A stretch of DNA of 64,000 bases from Paenibacillus doosanensis (GTDB taxonomy: Bacteria; Bacillota; Bacilli; Paenibacillales; NBRC-103111): assembly GCF_025060755.1 (NCBI RefSeq), contig NZ_JANYUY010000036.1, forward strand, positions 1 to 64,000, read 5' to 3'. Below are positions 42,878 to 50,386 of this stretch, piece by piece. Each line of letters starts with the position of its first letter. Within the stretch, counting starts at the first letter, position 1. The notes beneath the pieces are model-generated. The model saw only the letters and a program-made list of their open reading frames with translations. It was not told the origin of the DNA and ran no database searches. Position numbers and translations under genes: made by a program.

Positions 42878-44278
42878 ATGTCAGATCAGTTCGAATCGAC
42901 GCTGCATCACGTCAATACCTATTCCAAACCATCCGAGCTCAAAATTACCGATATGCGATTTGTGGATTTGGCAGGTGCCCCCATGCATTGCACGCTCGTC
43001 AAAATTTATACGAACCAGGGAATTACCGGGATCGGAGAACTCCGGGACTTTGGAAGCCGCACTTATGCAGCGATGCTGAAAGGCCGCCTGCTCGGCGAAA
43101 ATCCTTGCAACGTAGATAAGCTGTTCCGCAGAATCAAGCAGTTTATGGGCACGGGAAGGCAGGCGGGCGGGGTCGCCGGCATCGAAATCGCATTATGGGA
43201 CCTCGCCGGCAAAGCTTACGGCGTTCCCGTCTACCAGATGCTGGGCGGGAAATTCCGGGATGCCGCGCGCGTCTATTGCGATCTTGGGGTCAATACGCCC
43301 GGACTCCGAAGCGACGGCTATTCGATGGGAAAACGCTTGAAGCAGTTCGCGGACGAGAGCGGCTTTACGATGGTGAAGGCGGTCCTGGGCGTCGAGACCC
43401 TGCAGGCGCTTTACCCCGAGGAGGAATTGATCTCCGCTCCTGGCAGTTATGTGGAAGAGCTGCGGCAGGCTGCGCAATACAATTTCGAGTTTATTAGAAA
43501 CCGCCGGGATACCCCGTACGGCCCGGAATTTCAGAAGCGCAACCGCGCCTACGACTTGGTCAACACGCAATCTCCTTATACGCTGTTCCGGATGACGGAG
43601 CGCGGCTTGGACCGGTACGAAGAAGAAGTAGCGCATATGCGCGATGTTCTGGGGTATAAAATGCCTTTGGCGATCGATCATCTGGGCTACTTGAATGTGG
43701 AGGATGCCGCGCGTCTATTGCGCCGTCTGGAGAAATACAATTTATTGTGGGCCGAAGATATGCTGCCCTGCACCTATACGGAAGAGTACAAGCGGCTAAG
43801 CATGCTGACCTCGACGCCTCTGGCGACCGGAGAAGATTTGTCGACGCTGGAAAGCTTCGAAGAGCTGATCGTAAACCGGGCGGTGCCGATCATTCATCCG
43901 GACATCTGCTCTTCCGGCATCTACGAGACCAAGAAGATCGGCGATTTGGCACAGCGGTATCATGTGGCGATGGCGATGCATATGTGCGAAACGCCCGTTG
44001 CGGCGCTGGCGACCGCGCATATGGGCGTTGCCACCGAAAATTTCGTCGCTACCGAATTTAACGCGCCGGATGTTCCCTGGTGGGACGATATCATTACCGG
44101 CTTCGGCGGAAAGGTGATTCAGAACGGATTCATCCGCGTTTCCGGCAAGCCAGGGCTCGGCTTCGACGATATTAACGATGAAGTGATCAAGGATCACTTG
44201 ATGCCCGGCTTTCCCGATATGTGGGCTTCCACCGACCATTGGAACACGGAATATTCGAACGACCGGCTTTTCAGTTAA
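42878..44278 (+). CDS. Enolase-superfamily (mandelate racemase/MLE) enzyme with large insert
   Basis: This 466-residue enzyme probably dehydrates or epimerises a sugar acid. The capping domain is at about 20-130 (GIGELRDFG, GVAGIEIALWDLAGKAYGVPVYQMLGG). The barrel shows Lys 167 (MVKAVLG), metal ligands Asp 267 (AIDHLGY), Glu 293 (WAEDMLPC) and Glu 319 (TGEDL), then Asp 342 and His 368 (MAMHMCETP), the usual His-Asp pair. Between Lys 167 and Asp 267 there are about 100 residues, far more than the 35-40 in its relatives at 52.9 and 57.6 kb, so an extra domain or loop of about 60 residues covers the active site. ATG 42878 with TTCAGGAGG upstream is clear. The frame opens at 42767 without a start signal. 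Confidence 0.85.
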   Translation: MSDQFESTLHHVNTYSKPSELKITDMRFVDLAGAPMHCTLVKIYTNQGITGIGELRDFGSRTYAAMLKGRLLGENPCNVDKLFRRIKQFMGTGRQAGGVAGIEIALWDLAGKAYGVPVYQMLGGKFRDAARVYCDLGVNTPGLRSDGYSMGKRLKQFADESGFTMVKAVLGVETLQALYPEEELISAPGSYVEELRQAAQYNFEFIRNRRDTPYGPEFQKRNRAYDLVNTQSPYTLFRMTERGLDRYEEEVAHMRDVLGYKMPLAIDHLGYLNVEDAARLLRRLEKYNLLWAEDMLPCTYTEEYKRLSMLTSTPLATGEDLSTLESFEELIVNRAVPIIHPDICSSGIYETKKIGDLAQRYHVAMAMHMCETPVAALATAHMGVATENFVATEFNAPDVPWWDDIITGFGGKVIQNGFIRVSGKPGLGFDDINDEVIKDHLMPGFPDMWASTDHWNTEYSNDRLFS

Positions 44279-44323
44279 GGAAGCCGCTTCGTTCATCATA
44301 TTGACGCTAGGGAGAGGATGCCA

Positions 44324-44779
44324 ATGGATACCAACTTGCTCGGAACGCAGGTGATCGCGCAGATCGGTATTGTAGTCCGAGATATCGAGAAGACGTCGCA
44401 GGCATACGCCGATTTTTTCGGCGTGGACAATCCCGGATGGAGCCTTACGGCAGCGGCGGACACCGCGCAGACCGAATACCGGGGGCAGCGCACGGAAGCG
44501 CGAGCCAAGCTGGCCTTTTTTCGCTTGGGCTCGCTGCAGCTTGAGCTGATCGAGCCGGATGAGCATCCCAGCACTTGGCGGGAATATTTGGATGAGCACG
44601 GCGAAGGCCCTCATCATATCGCTTTTATTATTGAAGGAATGATGGAGAAAGTGACGACGCTCGATCGCAATCGGATGCCCCTGCTGCAGAAGGGGGAATA
44701 TACCGGAGGCAGGTACGCTTATATCGATGCGCTGGGGCCGCTCAAAATGATTATCGAGTTGTTGGAAAACGACCGGTAA
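44324..44779 (+). CDS. VOC-family protein, methylmalonyl-CoA epimerase-like
   Basis: This 151-residue protein has a two-module VOC fold: VIAQIGIVVRDIEKTSQAYADFFGV, LGSLQLELIEPDEHPSTWREYL, GEGPHHIAFII and PLKMIIELLEN. In most relatives the first strand carries a metal-binding His (IxHIGIAV). Here it is Gln (IAQIGIVV), while Glu in LQLELIEP, His in GPHHIAF and Glu in MIIELL remain. Metal binding may therefore be changed. ATG 44324 is preferred over ATG 44318, which follows GGAGAGG directly. It is the last gene of the operon and a strong terminator follows. Its partner at 35.3 kb is another VOC protein, so the operon begins and ends with members of this family. Confidence 0.8.
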   Translation: MDTNLLGTQVIAQIGIVVRDIEKTSQAYADFFGVDNPGWSLTAAADTAQTEYRGQRTEARAKLAFFRLGSLQLELIEPDEHPSTWREYLDEHGEGPHHIAFIIEGMMEKVTTLDRNRMPLLQKGEYTGGRYAYIDALGPLKMIIELLENDR

Positions 44780-44830
44780 GCGGGAATCCCTGGGCCGTTC
44801 CCGTCCGTGAGCCGTAAATACAGCAGCAAG

Positions 44831-44868
44831 GCCGAGGGTTGTTCTCCTGGAGAACAACCCTCTTCGGC
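44831..44868 (+). terminator. Strong hairpin closing the 35-45 kb operon
   Basis: GCCGA-GGGTTGTTCT-CCTGG-AGAACAACCC-TC-TTCGGC. The ten-base core stem is perfect and the outer GCCGA/TCGGC arms extend it. No long T tract follows, so the strength is in the stem. It also lies at the 3' end of the convergent FAH gene and may serve both. Confidence 0.75.
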
Positions 44869-44935
44869 GCAGCTTCGGGCTATTGCGGGCGGCCCACCGG
44901 AGCGGGAGACCGCCCGAAGCGCTCGCACAGCCTCG

Positions 44936-45700
44936 TCAATCCGCGGCCTGCACCGGATTGATCAGATGGCCGATGCCGTCGATGAAGCAGTCGACGACAT
45001 CGCCGCCTTGAACCGCTACGGCCCCCGGAGGCGTGCCGGTCAGGATGACATCGCCGGGCGACAGCGTCATAAACCGGCTGATGAAGGCGATGAGCCGATC
45101 GACGGGCGTAATCATTCGCTCGATCGGGCTGTTCTGCTTCGGCACGCCGTTCACATTCGATTGAATGCGCGCGCTGCGGTAATCGAAGTCCGTTTCGATC
45201 ACCGGACCGAGCGGGCAGAACGTATCGAACGACTTGCCGACGGTCCAGTGCCCGTCCGGATGATAATAGCCGGAGGCGCTCATGTCGTTGGATACGGTAA
45301 ACCCGAAGATGACGCTGCCGGCATGTTCGGCCGGGACGTTCCTGGCGGTCTTGCCGATGACGACGGCCAGCTCGGCTTCGTATTTGACCGGCTCGGGAGC
45401 CTGCGGGAGAACGATCGCTTCGCCCGGTCCGATCACGCTGGTCTGCGGCTTGAAGAACAGCACGGGCAGCTCGGGAGCCGGGGGCTTGACCGCATCGTCG
45501 GCGGCGAAATTTTTGCCGACGCCGATAATATGACAGGGAGCGAGCGGCGCCTTCAGCGCGGCCTCGCCAAGCGCAAGCTGCCGGCCGGTATAGGCGAAAT
45601 CGCCGAACATATCGCCCGTAAATTCGCGGATGATCCCGGATTCTACGGTTCCGCTGCGCACATCCGTTTCGCCGGCTAGAGTAAATCGTACAAATTGCAT
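44936..45700 (-). CDS. Fumarylacetoacetate hydrolase (FAH)-family protein
   Basis: This 254-residue cytoplasmic enzyme of the FAH superfamily shows the catalytic barrel signatures HIIGVGKNFAADD, VLFFKPQTSVIGPGEAIVLP, KYEAELAVVIGKTARNVPAEHA with the metal-binding Glu pair, GFTVSNDMSA, KSFDTFCPLGPVI, and LSPGDVILTGTPPG. Family members cleave or hydrate 2,4-diketo acids, such as the 2,4-diketo-3-deoxy-sugar acids of non-phosphorylating sugar pathways, or decarboxylate oxaloacetate. Which one applies here is inference. The ATG at 45700 has AGGTGAG as ribosome site. The promoter and palindrome match those of malate synthase G. It is downstream of, and in the same direction as, its likely regulator gene iclR. 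Confidence 0.85.
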   Translation of the reverse strand: MQFVRFTLAGETDVRSGTVESGIIREFTGDMFGDFAYTGRQLALGEAALKAPLAPCHIIGVGKNFAADDAVKPPAPELPVLFFKPQTSVIGPGEAIVLPQAPEPVKYEAELAVVIGKTARNVPAEHAGSVIFGFTVSNDMSASGYYHPDGHWTVGKSFDTFCPLGPVIETDFDYRSARIQSNVNGVPKQNSPIERMITPVDRLIAFISRFMTLSPGDVILTGTPPGAVAVQGGDVVDCFIDGIGHLINPVQAAD

Positions 45701-45716
45701 ATACTCACCTCATCGA

Positions 45717-45786
45717 GTTCATTATTATGAACACGGTTTAAAATAATGTATAATCTTATCTTCCTATACATGAAGCGGGATGTCAA
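45717..45786 (-). promoter_or_regulatory. Promoter and IclR-type operator of the FAH-family gene
   Basis: Read on the minus strand: TTGACA (45781-45786), a 17-base spacer, GAAGAT (45758-45763), 25 bases, the palindrome GTTCAT-AATA-ATGAAC (45717-45732), 16 bases, ATG. Every distance equals that at malate synthase G, and the bases GAAGATAAG after the spacer are also shared. The -35 box lies just outside the IclR gene terminator. Confidence 0.75.
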
Positions 45787-45810
45787 TCCTATTTTGACCG
45801 ACAACCGCAA

Positions 45811-45861
45811 AAGAAAAAGCCCCCTCCCGCGCAGTTCGGCGGAAGGAAGCTTTCGGGCTTA
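45811..45861 (-). terminator. Terminator of the iclR-type gene
   Basis: On the minus strand AAGCCCG...CCGCCGAACTGCGCGG...GGGGCTTTTTCTTTT: outer arms AAGCCC and GGGCTT and an inner CCGCC/GGCGG-like region, then a T-rich tail. It lies 50-100 bases after the iclR stop codon and just before the FAH promoter. Confidence 0.6.
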
Positions 45862-45912
45862 AGGACGTCTTATCGTTTACAGCAAGCAACAAGTAGCGCG
45901 GGCTTCCGGGGC

Positions 45913-46662
45913 TTACCTTGTTTGCGACATTTGCTCGGCCAGATGCAGGATCGCTTGGGCCGCCTCGGACCGCTTCTGCTCCCAATGATGCAACGGCATG
46001 GAACAGCTGACCGCCACCATCGCCTCTGAGCCGCGGCGACGCACCGGCGCGGCAACACAGCAAAATCCCATCACGCCCTCCTGAATATCGGTTGCGTAGC
46101 CTTGCCGGCGGATTTGCTCCAGCTCCCGGAGCAGCGTTTCGCGTGAAGCGATCGTATGCGCCGTCACCTGCGGCAGCTTCTCCTCGGTCCAAATCTGCCG
46201 CACCTGTTCGTCGCTCATCCCCGACATGAGCGCTTTGCCGAGTCCCGTCGCATGAGCCGGGAAGCGCGCGCCCGGGCCCGAAACCATCTGGACCGGAGAA
46301 GGGGCTTCGATCTTCGACAAGTACAGAACCTCGCTGCCCTCCAGCTGGGCGAGCTGCACGGATTCCATCAGCTTGCGCATCACCGGCTCGGCCAGCCTGC
46401 GGAATTCTTCAATGACGTCGTACTGCCGGAAATAAGCGCTGCCCAAGCTGCCCATCACCGGACCGAGCGCATACGTATCGTTGCGGTCGCGTATGATCCA
46501 CTCCAGCCGTTCCAGCGAGGCAAGCAGCGAGAACATCGTGCTCTTGCTGATGCCGAGCTGCCGGGACAAATCCGATAGCTTCCACTTGAGCGGCTCCGCG
46601 GCCAGCAGATGGAGAACGGCGTTAGCCCGATCCAAGGCCGGCACGGCATATTTTTGCTCCAT
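45913..46662 (-). CDS. IclR-family transcriptional regulator
   Basis: This 249-residue regulator has an N-terminal winged helix (ALDRANAVLHLLAAEPLKWKLSDLSRQLGISKSTMFSLLASLERLEWI) and a C-terminal effector-binding domain (LGPVMGSLGSAYF, GARFPAHATGLGKALMSGMSDEQVRQ, GYATDIQEGVMGFCCVAAPVRRRG). IclR domains often bind small keto acids such as glyoxylate or pyruvate. The ATG at 46662 is chosen because AAAGGATGGGAT precedes it. Codons further upstream give residues unlike the family. A copy of the GTTCAT-N4-ATGAAC palindrome overlaps its own promoter, and the same palindrome lies in the promoters of the FAH-family gene and malate synthase G, its probable regulon. Confidence 0.88.
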   Translation of the reverse strand: MEQKYAVPALDRANAVLHLLAAEPLKWKLSDLSRQLGISKSTMFSLLASLERLEWIIRDRNDTYALGPVMGSLGSAYFRQYDVIEEFRRLAEPVMRKLMESVQLAQLEGSEVLYLSKIEAPSPVQMVSGPGARFPAHATGLGKALMSGMSDEQVRQIWTEEKLPQVTAHTIASRETLLRELEQIRRQGYATDIQEGVMGFCCVAAPVRRRGSEAMVAVSCSMPLHHWEQKRSEAAQAILHLAEQMSQTR

Positions 46663-46685
46663 AATATCCCATCCTTTGCCATCCT

Positions 46686-46744
46686 GTTCATTATAATAAA
46701 CAATAGTTAAATTTGATCTTAGCACGCCCCCTTCTTAACGTCAA
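46686..46744 (-). promoter_or_regulatory. Promoter and auto-operator of the iclR-type gene
   Basis: Minus strand: TTGACG (46739-46744), a 17-base spacer, TAAGAT (46716-46721), then 14 bases to GTTTAT-TATA-ATGAAC (46686-46701). This differs at one arm position from the perfect palindromes of the FAH and malate synthase promoters. The ATG is 23 bases further. A weaker auto-operator would fit mild self-repression. Confidence 0.7.
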
Positions 46745-46843
46745 TGCGCATACCGGCGAACCGGCCGGCTGAACAAATGTTGATGACGGAACGGAAACTT
46801 TCGGTTAGAATAAGACTCATTATTGGGGATCAGGGGGTGTGAA

Positions 46844-49162
46844 ATGTACCGGCTCAACAGTTACCAAGCGAAGCTGCTGCTGTTTAGTACATGCATAAGC
46901 ACGATTCCGATCGTATTGCTCGGCTTTTTGCTGTATTTCAAATCTTCGCAATCGATTCAGGACAAGGTGAATGAAGGCAACCGGCATATCGTGGAGCAGA
47001 CGCGGCTGCGCGTAGAGCAGGTGCTGCACGGCGTGGATTTGTCGCTGCAGCGGCTCGTCGACAATAAGGAAATCATGCAGTCGATGACGCAAAATTTGAC
47101 GCCCGCGGACTTTCAGTTCGAGCAGGAGATCGCCTCCAATCTGAATCAGATTCAGCGCTTCGACTTCGGTCTCTACGACGTGGCTCTGGTCGGCTTGCAG
47201 AACGGCTGGATATTGAGCAACTACGGACTGCAAGATGTAAACGCTATCAAAAACCGCGGCTGGATTACGCAGTACGTCAATATTTCCGGCAATTCGTACT
47301 GGGCCGTCGAAGAGAGCAGTCTGGCCCGCGCGACGACCATTTCCAACGAACGCTTCATTCATTTGGTGAAAAAAATTCCGGTCATTTCCGATCGTCCGCT
47401 CGGGCTGCTTATCGCCGAAATTTCCACGCATGAGCTATTTCGCATGCTGCCGCAAAACAATTCGCTCGGCGAAATTTTTATTTTCGACTTGGCTAACGGT
47501 CTGCTTGCCAAGCAAAACGAACTATCGCCGTATCCGGTCGGCGAGCTGCAGACGCTGATTCACGGCCTCGATCTGGAGTCGGGCGCTGCAGGCAACGTAT
47601 CGGCCGAGCTCGGCAGCCACAAGGTCGGCGTAGAGTACCAGAAATCGGCTTATAACGATTGGCTGTACGTTTCGATCATTCCGTACGACCAGATCCGCAA
47701 GGAGGCTTGGCGGACAAGCTGGACGACGCTGCTCGGCTGCCTGGGCCTATTGTTCGTGGCGAACTTCTTCTCCATCCAATATTCCCGGCGGCTGTACTCC
47801 CCGATTCAGCGGCTGTACGAAATCTGCTTCGCCGATATCGGCCGGAATTCCCAAGAGACGCCCCGTAGCTTGACGAGGGAGGGCGACGAATTCGCCGTTA
47901 TCAATCGGAACATTACGCAGCTGCAGGACGTGCAGAGCCGGATGACGCAGCAATTGAACGGCCAAATCCGCCAGTTGGAGGAGCTGTTCGTGCTCAAGCT
48001 GGTGCAGGGCGAATTTCCGCTGAAGGAGATCAAAGAGAAGCTGTCGATGATGGTCTACGACCCTCCGCTGGAGCTGGAGTGGATGAGCGTCATGGCGCTG
48101 CAGATCGATTCCCTTAAGAAGACGCGTTATGATGAGAAAGACCGCGAGCTGCTGCAGTTCGCCGTCAACAATATGGTCAGCGACATCATTCCGAAGAAAC
48201 GCTGCCTGCTGCCGACCATTTTGCAAAATCATCAGATCGTCATAGTGCATACCGACCAGCCGGATTTGGACGAGTTCAGGCAGTTTCTGACCGTGACGGC
48301 GGAGCGCATCGAGCGGGAGCTGCACCGGTATCTCGGCCTCTCCGTCAGCATCGGCATCAGCCGTCCTTACGGGCAGCTGGCGGCGGCGGGCCCCGCATTT
48401 GCGGAAGCGAAAGAAGCGCTGAAGCACGGGCTTGTATCCGGCAACACGCCTATTTTGTATTACGATAATTTGGCGCAAAGCAATCATCAGGCGATTTTGT
48501 TTCCCGGAGAAACGGAACGAAGCCTGCTTGCGGCCATCCAATATGCGGAGAGAGAGAAGATCGAGCCGCTGGTGGAACAATTTTTCATGGAGATTACGAA
48601 GCAGGGGGGCAATTATATCGATTTTCAGGCATCCTTCCTGCGTTTATTCGCCGACCTGATCCGCCTGCTTCACGAATCGGATTTGCAGCTGCAAACCGTG
48701 TACGGAGAAGAACATATGCTCTTCCAGCAATTATTTACGTTTCATAAAGTCGATGAGATTAAGGACTGGTTCAAAACGAGAATGATCGAGCCGATGCTGC
48801 CTTGCTTCGAAACGCGCAAACAGTCCGGCCAGCGGCAGCTGGCAACGGACTTGATCCGGATGATCGAGACGGAGTACGATACGGATCTTACGCTGGAGCA
48901 GTGCTCAAGCCGGCTGCACTACCATCCGAATTACGTCAGCCGGGTACTCAAGCAAGAAGCCGGCATGAACTTCAGCGATTACTTGGCGCATTACCGCCTG
49001 CTTATGGCCAAGCGAATGCTGGTGGAGACGGACGCCAAAATCGCCGATATCGCCGAAAAGCTGCGCTACCACAACTCGCAAAACTTCATCCGCTATTTCC
49101 GCAAAATGGAGGGGATCACGCCGGGGAAATACCGCGAGCAGCATGCGAACGACCCGAAATGA
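46844..49162 (+). CDS. Membrane-spanning AraC-family regulator (left cassette)
   Basis: This 772-residue regulator has an N-terminal helix (AKLLLFSTCISTIPIVLLGFLLYF), an outer sensor region of about 260 residues with a coiled start (SIQDKVNEGNRHIVEQTRLRVEQVL), and a second helix TLLGCLGLLFVANFFSI. The middle cytoplasmic part has a degenerate GGDEF-like stretch (LGLSVSIGISRPYGQLAAAGPAFAEAKEALKHG). A double AraC helix-turn-helix ends it (LTLEQCSSRLHYHPNYVSRVLKQEAGMNF, KIADIAEKLRYHNSQNFIRYFRKMEGITPGKYRE). ATG 46844 has CAGGGGG upstream. It is a paralogue of the regulator at 60.4 kb and precedes an LplB/LplC importer it probably controls. Confidence 0.88.
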   Translation: MYRLNSYQAKLLLFSTCISTIPIVLLGFLLYFKSSQSIQDKVNEGNRHIVEQTRLRVEQVLHGVDLSLQRLVDNKEIMQSMTQNLTPADFQFEQEIASNLNQIQRFDFGLYDVALVGLQNGWILSNYGLQDVNAIKNRGWITQYVNISGNSYWAVEESSLARATTISNERFIHLVKKIPVISDRPLGLLIAEISTHELFRMLPQNNSLGEIFIFDLANGLLAKQNELSPYPVGELQTLIHGLDLESGAAGNVSAELGSHKVGVEYQKSAYNDWLYVSIIPYDQIRKEAWRTSWTTLLGCLGLLFVANFFSIQYSRRLYSPIQRLYEICFADIGRNSQETPRSLTREGDEFAVINRNITQLQDVQSRMTQQLNGQIRQLEELFVLKLVQGEFPLKEIKEKLSMMVYDPPLELEWMSVMALQIDSLKKTRYDEKDRELLQFAVNNMVSDIIPKKRCLLPTILQNHQIVIVHTDQPDLDEFRQFLTVTAERIERELHRYLGLSVSIGISRPYGQLAAAGPAFAEAKEALKHGLVSGNTPILYYDNLAQSNHQAILFPGETERSLLAAIQYAEREKIEPLVEQFFMEITKQGGNYIDFQASFLRLFADLIRLLHESDLQLQTVYGEEHMLFQQLFTFHKVDEIKDWFKTRMIEPMLPCFETRKQSGQRQLATDLIRMIETEYDTDLTLEQCSSRLHYHPNYVSRVLKQEAGMNFSDYLAHYRLLMAKRMLVETDAKIADIAEKLRYHNSQNFIRYFRKMEGITPGKYREQHANDPK

Positions 49163-49307
49163 GCCTTGGAGCCGTCCCTCGCGTTTGGTTGGATAGTGAT
49201 TATCGATCGGTTGGATAAGGATTATTACGGAACCCGGTGTCTTTAGATACAGGGTTCTTTGATTGTGCGGCTAAAGATTCTGGAAAGCCATCCGGGGCCG
49301 TGATATC

Positions 49308-50345
49308 GTGAAATACAGCAAGACCGATCCGCATAAGCGACATCTGCAAAACAAAGCACATCATACGAGATGGGGGATGAAGTTGTACGGCGAAGGCGAA
49401 ATTGCAAAAAGTGTAAAAAGCGCGCAATGGATGCGGGCAAGATCGGCATTAACGAAGCGGATGCTGAAAAACCGCTGGCTCTATTTTATGCTGCTGCCCG
49501 GGCTGATCTATTTTTTGTTATTCAAATATTTGCCGATGTGGGGCGTGATGATCGCCTTCCAAAACTACTCGCCGTTCGAAGGCTTTTGGGGCAGCGAGTG
49601 GGTAGGCTTCGCTCATTTCAAAGCGTTTTTCGCGGACCCGTCGTTCGGCCTTATTTTCCGCAACACCGTCATTCTGGCCGTCTACAATCTGCTGTTTTTC
49701 TTCCCTCTGCCCATCGTGATCGCCCTGATGCTGAACGAGCTGCGGGCGGAAATGTACAAGCGGTTTATTCAGACGATGATCTATATTCCTCATTTCATTT
49801 CCTGGGTCGTCGTCGTCGGGATCGCGTATATATTGTTCACGCCGGAAGGCGGCATCGTCAACAATATATTGATGCAGACGGGAATCGGCAAAGTCGATTT
49901 TCTGCTGAGCAACGAATGGTTCCGGACGATGGTCATCGGCGAAGTGATGTGGAAGGAAACCGGATGGGGCACGATTCTTTTTTTGGCAGCGCTTGCAGGC
50001 GTCGATCCGCAGCTCTATGAAGCCGCCCGGATGGACGGAGCAAGCCGCTGGCAGCAGCTGCTTCACGTCACGCTGCCCGCCATCAAGAGCACCGTCGTCA
50101 TTTTGCTCATCTTAAGGCTCGGCAATTTTATGGATTCCGGCTTCGAGCAAATTTTTCTGATGCTGAATCCGATGAACCGCGAGGTCGGCGAAGTGTTCGA
50201 CACGTTCGTATATACGAGCGGGCTGCAGCAAGGGCAGTTCAGCTATGCGACCGCCTCGAACCTGTTTAAATCGGTGATCGGCATTGCGCTGGTCGTCGGC
50301 TCCAACTATTTGGCCAAGAAAGCCGGCGAAGAAGGCATTTACTAA
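49308..50345 (+). CDS. LplB-type ABC transporter permease (left cassette)
   Basis: This LplB family permease reads RWLYFMLLPGLIYFLLFKYLPMWGVMIAFQNYSPF, MIYIPHFISWVVVVGIAYIL, WKETGWGTILFLAALAGVD, the coupling loop EAARMDGASRWQQLLHVTLP and MNREVGEVFDTFVYTSGLQQGQFSYATA. It is very like the permease at 55.7 kb. The start is uncertain: GTG 49308 gives 345 residues, longer than usual, while ATG 49377 (322 residues) would align the first helix with the paralogue. Neither has a good ribosome site, so I report the longest frame. It lies about 145 bases after the regulator and 41 bases before the second permease. Confidence 0.88.
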   Translation: MKYSKTDPHKRHLQNKAHHTRWGMKLYGEGEIAKSVKSAQWMRARSALTKRMLKNRWLYFMLLPGLIYFLLFKYLPMWGVMIAFQNYSPFEGFWGSEWVGFAHFKAFFADPSFGLIFRNTVILAVYNLLFFFPLPIVIALMLNELRAEMYKRFIQTMIYIPHFISWVVVVGIAYILFTPEGGIVNNILMQTGIGKVDFLLSNEWFRTMVIGEVMWKETGWGTILFLAALAGVDPQLYEAARMDGASRWQQLLHVTLPAIKSTVVILLILRLGNFMDSGFEQIFLMLNPMNREVGEVFDTFVYTSGLQQGQFSYATASNLFKSVIGIALVVGSNYLAKKAGEEGIY

Positions 50346-50386
50346 CCGTGAACGTCCATTCCAAGTTCCAAGAGAGGTGTTGAGGC

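Noticed and set aside
44291-44305. Fourth IclR half site (GTTCATCATATTGAC) before the second VOC gene
   Set aside because: Only the left arm matches. The right arm has three mismatches and no promoter boxes are around it.
44807-45679. Plus-strand open frame (290 codons) across the terminator and FAH gene
   Set aside because: It is antisense to the FAH-family gene and starts inside a perfect terminator hairpin. The product is an Arg/Asp/Ala-rich shadow.
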